A stretch of DNA of 64,000 nucleotides from Amorphophallus konjac (lineage: Eukaryota; Streptophyta; Magnoliopsida; Alismatales; Araceae): NCBI GenBank assembly GCA_022559845.1, contig CM040117.1:77351731-77415730 (forward strand), given 5' to 3'. Below, one piece after another: positions 22,354 to 33,937 of the stretch; the stretch's first letter is position 1, and the number at the start of each line of letters is the position of its first letter. The position numbers and the translations under genes were made by a program. The notes beneath the pieces are model-generated. The model did not search any database and was not told the origin of the DNA. It was given only the letters and a program-made list of their open reading frames with translations.

Positions 22354-24762
22354 TGATGTGACACAAACCCCTTGGGGGTGGCAGCCACTTGATCAATGCA
22401 CCTTGGACCTAGATTTGCAAGCAATCGAACCGATCGGCGAACCCACTCAAGCGGACTCACCCGTGTAGCGCACACTCGTGCCCGTAGGCAACTCGACGAT
22501 GGTGGAGAGGGTCCGGGATGGGACCTCGCTGTTCCAGGGTTTGGCTCGCTTGAGATTGAACCCCTAAAGGCCTGGGATGCCCCAATTCTGTGGGCGGCCA
22601 GCACCCCAAGGGCATGGGATGTAGTGGCTCTCTCATAACTCGCTCCGCGGTGGCACTCAAACTGATGATATTTTGAGATCGGGCACTCACTCACCGACCG
22701 ACGGCACTAAGAAGCAATACTAGTTAAGCAAGAAGTGCTGACCAGGAGGAGTGCAACAAGGAGCTCACCTGATCGGCGTGAAGATGCCGATCCCGGCTGG
22801 AGACGAGGGCGAGCGGGGAAGTGTGGGTTCCCCGCACACTGCGCCGATGAAGCTTGATCCCTGTTTAAATTATACAACCACTACGCCTCACATAGGAGGG
22901 TGGACTTGGGGTGGGGATTTCAGTAGTACAATGCAAACACTACCTCCACGCAGGGAGGGGCGTTAAGCCAGCCAGGCGGGGAGGGGAGATTCGCTCGAAT
23001 CGCGCCGACGGATCACCCGACCGAATCTACCCGTGTCTTGAGCAGCAGGATAGGGGATCGGTGTAGCAGCCTCTGTGCGCTCCTCCGGTCTCAGAACTTG
23101 ACGAGACTGGCGCTGGAAAGACGCTGACAGACCCAGGTATGCCTGTGAATTTTTGTGGGTGGTTCCCGCGTCGCCTCTGGTCAGAGTGGACCCCGGAATA
23201 GGTGCTCAGAGTTCAAGTTCAGGCTGGCCCAGATTGTTGCAGCTGCTTGTAGAAGGTACCACGATCACTCCCGAAGTCTGAATGAGGCAAGACCAAGTCG
23301 AGGACGTCCGTGGATGAGTATTCTTCGAGCAGAAACTGAGAACAGCACCAGAGGATGTCAGGGTGGTGAGGAGGAGTCCGTTGAGTGAGGCAGTGTCGGG
23401 GCAGGACCCAAATGGACTGTCTGCGCACCCACGGGAGAAAAATTGGAAAGAACACTTCCTGATGCCGAACGGGATGCCGCTTGTTGGTGGTGGTGGATGA
23501 CTCATGGATGCAGCTCTCGGAAAAGTGGCGCCTCCAGAAGTTGAAGGATGTGGCCGTGGGAGCTTCTGCACTGCAGCTCAGGTCCAGGTTCTGGTCCTTG
23601 TTGCGCAGTTGGACGAGAACAGGCACCACGAATTGTAGCGAAGTCGGAATGAGACGATTCTACCTCGCTTGTGAAGAATACTCGCAGAACTTTCCGGCGA
23701 TGTATGGTGTACCTCCAGAGGATGTTGGACGACTCCGGAGCAGCCTCTGCAAGTTGAGCTCCAACTGCTGCCTGCGAATTGAGATGGATAGGGTGGTGAA
23801 AGGTGATGGGAGACGGAGTAAATGGTGTGGAAATGGGGTGGATGGGTGTGGGGATGGCACCTGACTATGTGGGGGTCTGTTAGGGGGTGATACAAGGTGT
23901 GGGAGGGGCAGAAAGGGGGCTGGGAGGTGTTCTAGCAAGTGGAGGAAGGGGGAGCTGCGAATTTGGGTTGGGAATGAGAGAGGGAGGAGAGATCTCTCCT
24001 TTGGTTTGAATGTGTGGTTAATGGAGGGTTTAATTCTGGTCTAGGGAATGGGAAGGGGTGTCTTGGGGATGTGAATGGGTGCTTGGGAGATGGGATTCTC
24101 CCTTGGGAAAATGAAAGGTTGTATGGGGAAGGGGAAAGATTGCTTGGGAGGAGGGAGAGGTGCCTAGGAGAAGGGGATTCCACCTAGGGGTTGGAGGGGG
24201 ATTAAATGAGAGGTATGGGGAAGGGGGAGGGGTCTTAATTAGAGGTGAATAGGGAGGAGAGAGAGTGAATTTTGAAATTTGGAGAGAGAAGGAGAGAGAA
24301 TGGGGTTCGCCCCCTTTAGAGAGAGAGAGAGAGAGAGAAATAGAGAGAGAGCTAGAGAGGTAGAGTGAGAGAGAGAGAGAGAGCACAGGGGTTTCAATAT
24401 TCAACTCAAATTTTTCATTCAACAATTCATTAGCCTCCAAATGAGGGATTGGGGTCCTATTTATAGGAATCCCACAATTTAACTTAAGTCCCTGACTTTT
24501 GGACTACTAACACTAAAGCAAGGGGAAGGGGGCGCCCCTGGGCCTAGCCCATATAATTGGGCCCAATAACACACATAATGACTTAAGACTTAGGTAAATA
24601 GCTACCTAACCTAGGTATTGGACTCAAATAAAAGGAAGAGTACTTGATAAGAAAATGAAAATTACATCATATGACTCGAAATAAAGTGGCAAACGAGATG
24701 TAGCATAGTTGGCGAGCATCGGGGTCCTCGATCAAATGAAATTGATGGTGATGTCCTCATCA
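22354..24762 (-). mobile_element. 5' LTR of element A
   Basis: Matches 17672-20076 along its length. TATA box CTATAAATAG on the minus strand near 24466-24457, GA/CT microsatellite leader at about 24317-24384. Twin hairpins at 22886-22899 and 22943-22958. Followed by target duplication CAAAG. Confidence 0.9.
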
Positions 24763-24767
24763 CAAAG

Positions 24768-25959
24768 ACTCCTCCGGGGGTGGCAAAGGCTCATCATGTT
24801 GGACTTCATTGGAAGGACATGGTGGGCTTGCGGACTCGACCCTGTTGGAGGGGCCAGCCCGGTCTGACTCTCCTCGTGCACTGGCGACTTGGCTGACTCC
24901 TCTTCTTCATCAGAAGAGGCGATTATAAAAGAGACGCCACCCGATTCGGCCACTGAGATAGGGCCTGAAACCTCTGAGGGGCTGAGGATAAAAGGGATTC
25001 CCCGAACTTGGGTTTCTAGGACAGGACCCAGCTTCTCCCCTCTGAATATTATGACCCGGTCGAGAGTCAGGAGACCTTCACATCCACGTCCTCATCCTCG
25101 TCCTCGGCCACTTCTTGCTGAGCGACATCTATATGTTCCATAGGAGCCTTGCCCCCTGTGTCATCAATCGTAGGAGAGTTAATATTGTCGGGCGGCGGAA
25201 TCGCCACCATGTTGTAGGAGAGCTCTTGTAGCATTTCCTCGAGCATCTCGATAGTGAGCTCCCCGTCCTTGTAGAATAAGGAGAGCTCTTCCGGGATTGG
25301 GACATCTTCACATTCTTCAAGACGGTGAGCCATATCTCGGAGCCATTGCAAAAGTCCGGCTTTACGCCCAAACTTGTCCCAGGGAATATATTTGTCTAGA
25401 GTGACAACCCTGGTGGGACGAGGGGGAGTGTATTCCTCTAGCTCATCTGTGAGCTTTTGAAGTCTTTGTAAAGGAGTTGGCTCCTTAGGAGCCTCCATAG
25501 CTGCCGCTTGCTCAGCTTGTTTCTTCAACCTCCTCTTCAGATTATTCCTACGGTTCTTCTCTTGCTTATTTTGGCGTGCCGCCTCTTGAGAAGAGAGAGG
25601 AGTTTGCTTTGGAGGTGGGGCCTGTTTGCCCCTAGAATTTTACTTTTTGCTCCGGGTTGGCTCCTTAGGAGCTTTAGTGCCACGCCTCTTTCTGGGAGTG
25701 ACCTTAGTCCAGTTGGCCTCCTCCGGCTGAACCTGGCATTGATTACCTGAGCAATTATTTCAGGCGGCAGCTCCTGGAACTCTGCCAATTTGGAGTGGGG
25801 CCCTTGGGGGCATTGCGACTCTGCCATCTTTGTTTTGACAGGTTCTTTTGCGGGCTCAAGATGTTGAGGGCTTTCTGCAATTGGCGGCCTCGCTGGCTTG
25901 ACAGGAGCTTTGGCTGGAGGCTCCCTCACCTTCTCCTTGCCTTTGCCATCTGGCGGAGG
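24768..25959 (-). pseudogene. Tat1 gag C-terminal region, acidic and coiled
   Basis: Minus-strand frames at 25977-25537, 25528-25067 and 24953-24768 carry a Lys/Pro-rich start (NPPPDGKGKEKVREPPAK), a helical middle (LQRLQKLTDELEEY) and a very acidic end (VAEDEDEDVDVKVS). This is the variable region between Gag zinc motifs and protease in Tat polyproteins. It joins the frame at 37204 (KKE then NPPPDGK) when the Tekay element and one ATTTT are removed. Frame changes near 25530 and 25060 break it. No enzymatic motif. Confidence 0.65.
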
Positions 25960-25964
25960 ATTTT

Positions 25965-28900
25965 TGTCACGCCCCAAGCCTTTTATTACAGCGGAAGACT
26001 AGCTCGAGGAATGCGAACAGCCGGCATGGTAAGTCTCTTGCGAGCAAGAACGATCAGAGCACCAGACAATCACACATAAGAATGCAATTGCACAATAGTT
26101 TAATCAAATTCCAACTTTATTTCATTAATAATCAAAATATTCAAATACAATAGCTTTCAACCTTTAATAATCCACTAGACTTAAGGAAAAAGGAAATTAC
26201 AAGACTTGATCTAAACATCATTGACTTTCCTAAGTCTTCACTCTCAGTTTGATATGACTTTTACTCGCTCTCGGACCCGCTACTTGTATAACACGAATCC
26301 GAATTCGTGTCACTTCCATCTCCTGAAAAGATTAAAAAATAGGTAATGAGCACACTTGCCCAGTAGGTATCTTCGCATCAACATGATTAGCAATATTTAA
26401 GTAATTAGCCTTTTAGCTCTAAAGAAATAAGGTAAAATCATGCGAATGCGATCAATCATGCGATTAAACCAAAGTAACACGATGATCATGTAAGATAGAA
26501 TGAGCAAGTATGAATGTAACAAGAATATGATATGGCCTCTCATGAACAAGAATGTACTAGAAAGTCATGTATCAATCAAGAATGTACTCTTCACTTAGTA
26601 GCAAGTACTTCATGAATTTCTGTGGAATAACATGTAACAAGCTAGAAAGTCATGTACGTGTTGTGGATTTTCACTTCACGAGCCGTGGATCTTCACTTAT
26701 TTATCAAGAAAGTACTCCCAGCGCAATGCGACGCCAGTAGCATCATACCCCATGGTTTGTAATAGTATGTTTCCGACAATCAGTCGAGGGGACTAACATA
26801 AAGCCCTTGAACATAATCAGTGCTCGATCCGCATCTTCAAGCATAAATCAAGCTACTTCCACGCATGTAAACAATATGGCCAAGATTGTACAATTTCAAC
26901 GATAGGTTCAAGATAAAGTAATCCATCATAAGAATGCTTCTATTTGAATTAAAGAATTTCAATGAACATATTAAAACTAGGTTATGCCATGAAAATAAAT
27001 TGGCAGCATAATGGCTCATTTCTTAACTTTCATAATTTAAGATTAAGTATCTTGAACAATATGACAAGTCCTAGACCATCAATAATATATCTAGGAAGTT
27101 TGGAATATCAACCCTTGGGTCAAACCTCGGGTTAAAGTACTCAAGAACTGTGACGGTCAATTAATGGGCCGTTACATGATCGTGACGGTCTATAATTGGG
27201 CCGTTACAATAGATTGAATCCAGAAAGAATAGTTGGACTCAGTGAATGTGACGATTATATACTAGATCGTTAGATGAGCCTGACGGTCTAGTATTAGGCC
27301 GTTACACAATCAAAACCAGAAAACATCGATAGTGCTTTCTAATCAATTGGGCTTTAAAGGCACAACCAACTCGGCGTCCTAGAAGGAATCCCAGGCTCGC
27401 GGAGAATTACGGAGGCCTTGAAACAGGATTTCCTAGTCCATTAGAAGGAATATCAAATAGAGAGGTCCTCAAGTTCAAGAATATGTTCCTATAGTGTAAA
27501 AGTGTAAACTAATGGTCATATACCGGAATATATGCCATATACTTAGAGAATTGACTCTATAGTCATAAAGAATGTGTAACAATGTGAAGCCATGATAAAA
27601 CTCCGTCAATACATCAATAAAATTCATGTTTTAATACAAAACTATAGGGTTTTAGCAATGAAATTAACATGTACTTTAAAATAACTCAAAGTGCTATAAA
27701 CATACATGAATCAATTTATGAAAAATAGGTCAAAACTTAGATAACTAGGCTTATTCATAAGTAAATTTGACTGTTTTTAATTCTATCTCGGGTTGACAGA
27801 ACACAGTTAATCTGATGGTCGAGCATGGGCGCGTCACATGGCTGTCACGGTTTATCGTGGAATCGTTAGAGTGTTGTAATACTCCGGTTATGGTCCATCA
27901 GAGATAACAGAGTAGCTTAAGTATAACAGGGAGTGTGACGGCTTATCGTAAGGCTGTTACGTCCCTCTGACGGTCTAACTAAAGGCCGTTAGAGTCCTGT
28001 TGACAGGAAAGTAAAAAGATAAAAGACTATGCCTTGAAACATGTCATGCTTTAAAAAGACTTAACTAATCTAGTCATGATAAAACGAAGTATAGTCCATC
28101 TAGATGCATAGGTTGTAGTGAATAAACAAGAGAATATCTTTTATCTTCATTTAAGGCTAAAGACATGCATGTATGTATAGACTTACTAAAACATGAAATT
28201 CAAAATCTATGATGCATGGAGTCAATCAAAACCAGAGGGCTTTTATCCCTAACATGATATTCTTGCCATTCATGAGATGACCTACCTCTTTACTGGGCCT
28301 TCAACTTTCAATTTGGGACTGCAAGACACGCCCTAGTTCTTTTCTTCCAATGAGTTTTCAGCAACTTCACGTCGCTCTAACTTCTCAATCTCTTGACCTA
28401 AGGATGTGAAATTTTGAGGTTAAGAAGGTGAAACTAAGGGGAACAAAAAGTTCTAAAGACACTTAGGCTAATTACCTCGTTTTGGTGCTCTAATCTCCTG
28501 ATCTTCAGCAGACTTTTGCTCTGATTCTTGGGTTGCTATGGTCAAACCAGCAACTTTGGAAGCTTCAAACTTCCTGTGTAGTTGATCTCCTAGCACGAAA
28601 TTTTGAGGAAGATTAGTCCTATGTATAAGGAATAAAAAGTTCTAACGAACTTACTTGAAATACTATCTCCTTACCTTAGTTCCACGCGAGCCAATGTAAG
28701 GGTCGCGTAGATCAAAACTAGGGTCTATTTATAGGGTTTTGCTAGGGTTTATGGATTAGATCGATTCTAGAGTCCTTGCTAAGGCTTAGATCGACTTCTG
28801 AGAGTCCTTAATATGTTTACTAGTCCTCCCATCTCGATCCCAAAGTGATAGACTAGCAAAAATCCAATCTTTTTACTCTTTCTTCCTTTCACGGAATTGA

Positions 28901-29262
28901 CAGAGCGTAACGGTCTAAGCTTGGCACTTACATGCTTATGGCGGTCACACGATAGACCGCTACATTCACCGTTTGCAGAATTCAACTTAATTCAAACTCT
29001 TTAATTGTTTTATCTATATAATTATCTAATAAATGAGTATTTATCCTTAAAATTCATGAATAAGCTAAATAACCTTCTAGAATATGGGCCAAACTTAATG
29101 GGTTTAGTCCTTAAACCTTTTGGGTTTTATTTATCAAAGTTGGATTAATATTTTAACATAATTGGGCCTTATAATCAATTTAAGCTTTATAAATTCCTAA
29201 TAAATTCTAGAAAATTCTTAAAATAATCCAGAAATTATTTATATAAATTTTGGGGCACTACA
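25965..29262 (-). mobile_element. 3' LTR of element D
   Basis: Plus-strand ends TGTCACGCCC and GGGGCACTACA. TATA box on the element strand is CCTATAAATAGACC near 28738-28725. It holds nine 26-bp palindromic units (separate entry). No gene; AT-rich overall. Confidence 0.93.
27151..28964 (-). repeat. Nine 26-bp imperfect palindromes in the Tekay 3' LTR
   Basis: Units start at 27151, 27183, 27249, 27281, 27845, 27936, 27968, 28908 (one base short) and 28939. Consensus on the plus strand is TGACGGTCTA-N6-AGGCCGTTACA. Pairs lie 32 bp apart at 27151/27183, 27249/27281 and 27936/27968, and 31 bp apart at 28908/28939. Relative to the TATA box on the minus strand, two units lie upstream and seven lie in the transcribed part. 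Confidence 0.85.
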
Positions 29263-29272
29263 CCCTCCCTCA
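29263..29272 (-). promoter_or_regulatory. Polypurine tract of element D
   Basis: Minus strand GTGAGGGAGGG directly before the LTR start TGTAGTGCCCC. Confidence 0.75.
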
Positions 29273-29273
29273 C

Positions 29274-32200
29274 TTAGAAGAATTTGGTCCCCAAATTCAA
29301 CACATGGATTATATGGAGAGTGTACTTATAGTTGAATAATTCTGGAAATCTTTTCCGCATAGCTTCTTCTGTTTCCCAAGTTGCTTTGAATGGCCATGAT
29401 TTCTTCTATTGAATTTTGATCATAGGAATAGTTTTATTCCTTAGTTGACGCACTTCCCGTTCCAGAATCTTTGTTGGTGTTTGTTCGTACGTCATATCCT
29501 TCTGAATCTCCAAATTATCGTAAGTGATAATATGGTAAGGATCATATACATACTTTTTCAGCATAGAGACGTGAAACACGTCATGAACTCCTGCTAATTA
29601 TGAAGGTAAGGCTAATGTATAAGCCACTTCACCGACCCTTTCGAGAATTTTAAATGGGCCAATGAATCTTGGAGTTAGCTTACCCTTGATGTCAAATCTT
29701 CAAATACCACGACCCGGAGAAACCTTCAGATACATATGATCTCCTACTTGAAACTCCAAGTCGCGCCTTCGATTATCAGCATAAGATTTCTGCCTATCTT
29801 GAGCAATCTGCAATCTTTCTTGAATGAGCTTAATTTTCTCTGAAGAATCCTTGATAATGTCAGGGCCTAGAATTTGCCTTTCCCCTATTTCATTCCAACA
29901 TATCGGTGATCTACAGCTTTTTCCATATAAAGCTTCAAAAGGTGCCATCTGTATGCTGGCCTGATAACTGTTGTTATATGCAAATTCCACCAGAGGCAAG
30001 TGATCATGCCAACTTCCTCCGAGGTCAATAGCACAAGCCCTGAGCATATCTTCCACCACTTGATTTGTTCTTTCAGTCTGTCCATCAGTTTGTGGATGGA
30101 ATGCCGTGCTAAAGTTCAGTCTGGTCCCTAGTGAATGTTGTAGACCCTTCTAAAATTATGATGTGAATCTAAGATCTCTATCAGATATGATAGTGACAGG
30201 GACACCATGTAGCTTGACAATTTATTTTATGTATAATGCTACTAAAACATCCACAGACCATCAACTTTTGATCGGTAGAAAGTGTGCCGATTTTGTCAAT
30301 CGGTCTATGATTACCCATATGCCGTCGTGTCCACCTCTTGTCTTTGGTAAACCCATAATGAAATCCATTCCTATACTTTCTCATTTCCATACTGGAATAT
30401 CTAAGGGATGTAATTTACCTACGGGTCTAAAATGCTCTGCCTTTACTTGTTGACAAGTGAGACAGCGAGACACGAAATCAGCTATTTCCCTCTTTATATT
30501 GGGCCACCAGAAATTTCTTTTGAGATCTTGATACATTTTTGTACCTCCTGGATGAATAGTGTACTTGGATTTATGTGCTTCATCTAGAATCAATTTCTTC
30601 GTATCCTCATGATCTGGTACACATATTCGGCCCTTAAATAGCAATCTTTCGTCATTGGAAATAGAAAAATCTGGCATTTGTTCTATGTTGGCTTTAATCT
30701 CCAGTAACACGGGATCATCATTTTGCAGCTTGACCAGATCTTCTATTAATGTAGGTTGAGCTTGAATATTAGCGACGAAACAATCTTCTTCCTTCACGTC
30801 AATATCTAAGTTCAACTGAGCGAATTAAGGAATAAGATTAGTCATACTAATCATGAGACTTGATAACTTTCCCATTGGTTTTCTGTTGAGTGCATCTGCT
30901 ACAGCATTAGCCTTGCCATGATGATATTGAATAGCAAACTCAAAATCTTTGAGATATTCTAACCATCTCCTCTGTCTCATATTTAACTCTTTTTGAGAGA
31001 ATAAGTATTTCAAGCTTTTATGATCCGAGTAGACCGTGAATTTCTCTCCATAGAGATAATGACGCCAAATTTTTAAGGTAAAAATGACAGCTGCTAGTTC
31101 TAAATCATGCACGGGATAATTTTTCTCGTGACGTTTCAACTGTCTTGAAGAATAATAGATTACCTTTCCATTCTGCATGAGGACGCACCCTAAGCCAATG
31201 CCAGACGCATCCGTATATACTTCAAATCAACCACCTTCCACCGGTAGTGATAGAATAGGAGCTGTAATAAGATGGTTCTTAAGAGTTTGAAAACTCTTTT
31301 CACATTCCTTTGACCAGACAAAAGGATTTTCTTTTCTTGTAAGTCTAGTTAAAGGAATTGCAACTTTTGAGAAGTCCTTAATGAATCTTCTATAATAACC
31401 AGTTAGACCCAAAAAGCTCCTTACTTCTGATACAGTCATTGGCCGGCTCCAGTTTCTGACAGCTTCTACTTTAGAAGGATCCACAGTGATACCTTCTTTT
31501 GAAATAATGTGGCCTAGGAATGGAACTTCCTTGAGCCAGAATTCACACTTGTTAAGCTTGGCATAGAGTTTATGTTCTCTAAGTGTTTGCAAAGCTATCC
31601 TCAGATGTTCTTCATGCTCCTCTTTTGTCTTAGAATATACCAGGATGTCATCAATGAAGGCAACGATGAACTGGTCCAGATATGGCTGGAAAACATTGTT
31701 CATGAGTTGCATAAATGTTGCTAGGGTATTTGTTAACCCGAACGGCATTACCACGAATTCATAGTGGCCATAACAACTTCGAAAAGCTGATTTATAAATG
31801 TCTTCTTCTTTAATTCTAAGCTGATGATAACCTGATCTGAGGTCAATCTTGGAGAAATACTCTGTTCTTGAAAGCTGATCGAAGAGCTCATCAATACGTG
31901 GCAACAATACTTGTTTTTGATTATGAGTTGATTCAGTCGCCGGTAGTCTATGCATAGCCTGAGAGAGCCATCCTTCTTCTTGACAAAAAGAACCGGTGCA
32001 CCCCAGGGGGATGTGCTAGGTCTGATGAAACCCTTATCTAATAATTCCTGCAACTGCCATTTTAATTCCTTGAGTTTCGTGGGGGACATCCTGTAAGGGG
32101 CTATAGAAATATGTGCTGCTTTTGGAATGAGTTCAATGGTGAAGTTTACTTCCCTCTCGGGTGGTAAACTAGGTAATTCGGATGGGAACACATCTGGGAA

Positions 32201-33139
32201 CTCATTTACAATAGGGATGTCTGCTATGATGATTTCCTTGGACTCGGTAACAATGATAGAAGCAAGAAAAGCTTCACATCCTCGCGAGATAAGTTTGCAA
32301 GTGTAGAGAGAAGATATGATAGTGGGATGTTTCCTATACTTGATGCCAAGGAAATAAAATCTTGGAAGGCCAGGTTTTCGAAAGGATATAATCCTATTTT
32401 GGCAATTAATATCAGCATCATGCTCTATAAGCCAATCTACCCCTAAAATGGCATCATAACCTTTCATGTCAAGGCATACTAAATTTACGGGGAGATGGTG
32501 ATTTTCCAATATTACCTCACTATCAGGATAATATTCGGTAAGCTTTGTCCCAGAACCTAAAGGTGTAATAATAGCAAGATCTGAAGGTAAGGGAACTGAT
32601 GCAATTGGTAATATTTTCGTAAAAGTAGTGGAAATAAAAGAATGAGAGGCATCAGTATCGAATAGCACAAATGCAGGATGGGAACAAATTTGAATGGTAC
32701 CTTCCATAAGTCCACCATCCTTGGGTGCTTCTTCTTCTTCTAGAACGGCATTGAGGTGAGCTTGCCTCTTACGTCCTCCACCAGACGGTTGATCCTTCAT
32801 AAGGGGGCAATCTGGCATACGATGCTCCTTGCTTCCACAACGTAGACACGCACCAAGGCGCTTCCAACATTCTTTAGCCGAATGGCCAAACTTTTCACAA
32901 AATGTGTAAGCCGCCATGACTTGCTCCTTCTCCTCTTTGACTTTCTTGTTCTTCTGGGAACTTCCACCGTTCCCGCTCCTGGATCTTTTCTTACTATCAC
33001 GGCTTTTATAAGGTTCCATGATGCTGAACTTCTCCTTCTTATAACGCCGATCAGATCGTCGGCTAGACTCTTCTCCTTTTCCTTTCAATTTCTTGACCTT
33101 CTCTAAGGTCCTTTCGCATAAATACGCCCGCTGAACCAT
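29274..33139 (-). pseudogene. Element D pol: zinc knuckle, protease, RT, RNase H, integrase, chromodomain
   Basis: In order on the minus strand: CCHC knuckle [14 protein letters not shown] (about 32850), protease loop [12 protein letters not shown] (about 32665; D-T-D instead of D-T-G, probably inactive), RT with [21 protein letters not shown] and FIDDILVYS (about 31650), RNase H with [11 protein letters not shown], integrase HHCC region (CLTCQQ), core residues in MDF, SDRDLRF and TDGQTERTNQ, barrel LEFQVGDHMYLKVSP, and a chromodomain ending TWETEEAMRKRFPELF. Frameshifts near 31930 and 30390 and stops near 29698, 29590 and 29415 break it. It would act in cDNA synthesis and targeted integration. 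Confidence 0.9.
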
Positions 33140-33713
33140 CTCCGCATAGGTACGGATGTTTTGGGTCCCGAGCTACTGAATGAAACCGGGTCGTAACCCG
33201 TCCATAAACCGTTTGGCCTTCAATAAATCGATATTGATTATGCGGTGCATAAGGTGCTAGCCTGGAGAATTGAAGTTCATACTCTGCGACTGTCATCATT
33301 CCTTGACGAAGATAGACGAACTCCGTAGCCTTTCTTTCTTTGACATGTTCAAAAAAGTACTTAGCACGGAATAGAGTGAGAAAACCGTCCCATGTATAAG
33401 GTGCATCAGCCGGAGGTGTAGGTACTGACTTCCACCATGTGCGTGCATCTTTATTGAGTTGGAAAGTTGTGAGACACACTTTCTCTTGGTCCGTGCATTG
33501 AATAACATCAAAAATGCGATTCGTCTCATCTATCCAATTTTCTGCCTCATCCGAATTAGAAGAACCGTAGAACCGCGAAGGGTTCAAGATCCAAAAATTG
33601 CGATGCAAGTCACCAGCCCTTGCCCCTGCGCCTGTCTGTGCCATAGTTTGTAATGCCTGAGTAAGGCCGGCAGCGGTTTGTTGCATGCCATCCCAATCTA
33701 CGCGATGTGCCAT
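33063..33713 (-). pseudogene. Element D gag
   Basis: Start MAHRVDWDGMQQ at 33713. Gag core pattern: NPSRFYGSSNSDEAENWIDE, VCLTTFQLNKDARTWW, YTWDGFLTLFRAKYF and MMTVAEYELQFSRLAPYAP, as in Tekay/Del elements. A frameshift near 33190-33140 separates it from the pol frame, which in intact relatives is continuous. Forms the particle in active relatives. Confidence 0.88.
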
Positions 33714-33917
33714 TGCAATAATGAGGTACCTGAGAGAAATAACAAATTGTTAATTCTCATGGAGTTAGAAAGAGATAAAATCTTAAAACTATCTTATCCC
33801 GGGTTCTACCCAACTCTCACATGAGTGAGGACTTTTCATCCTTAGTTCATTGGTAGGGGTCCTTAAGCCTTGGACTTATCCTATGACATGACTGTTTTCC
33901 CTAAGTCCTGAGACTTG

Positions 33918-33930
33918 GGCTCTGATACCA
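33918..33930 (-). promoter_or_regulatory. Primer binding site, tRNA-iMet type (element D)
   Basis: Minus strand TTGGTATCAGAGCC, seven bases inside the 5' LTR edge. Confidence 0.8.
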
Positions 33931-33937
33931 ACTTAAC

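Larger units (their letters stand above)
17672..24762 (-). mobile_element. Gag-only LTR retrotransposon (TR-GAG-like, element A)
   Basis: Minus-strand element with 5' LTR at 22354-24762 and 3' LTR at 17672-20076, each about 2.4 kb. Internal DNA is 2.3 kb with a variant tRNA-iMet primer site, one Gag-like ORF and a remnant of an integrase C-terminal domain. No protease, RT or RNase H. The target duplication CAAAG lies at 17667-17671 and 24763-24767, in Tat1. The LTRs differ at relatively few positions. Its LTRs are related to those at 58525-60880 and 61732-63891. Confidence 0.92.
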
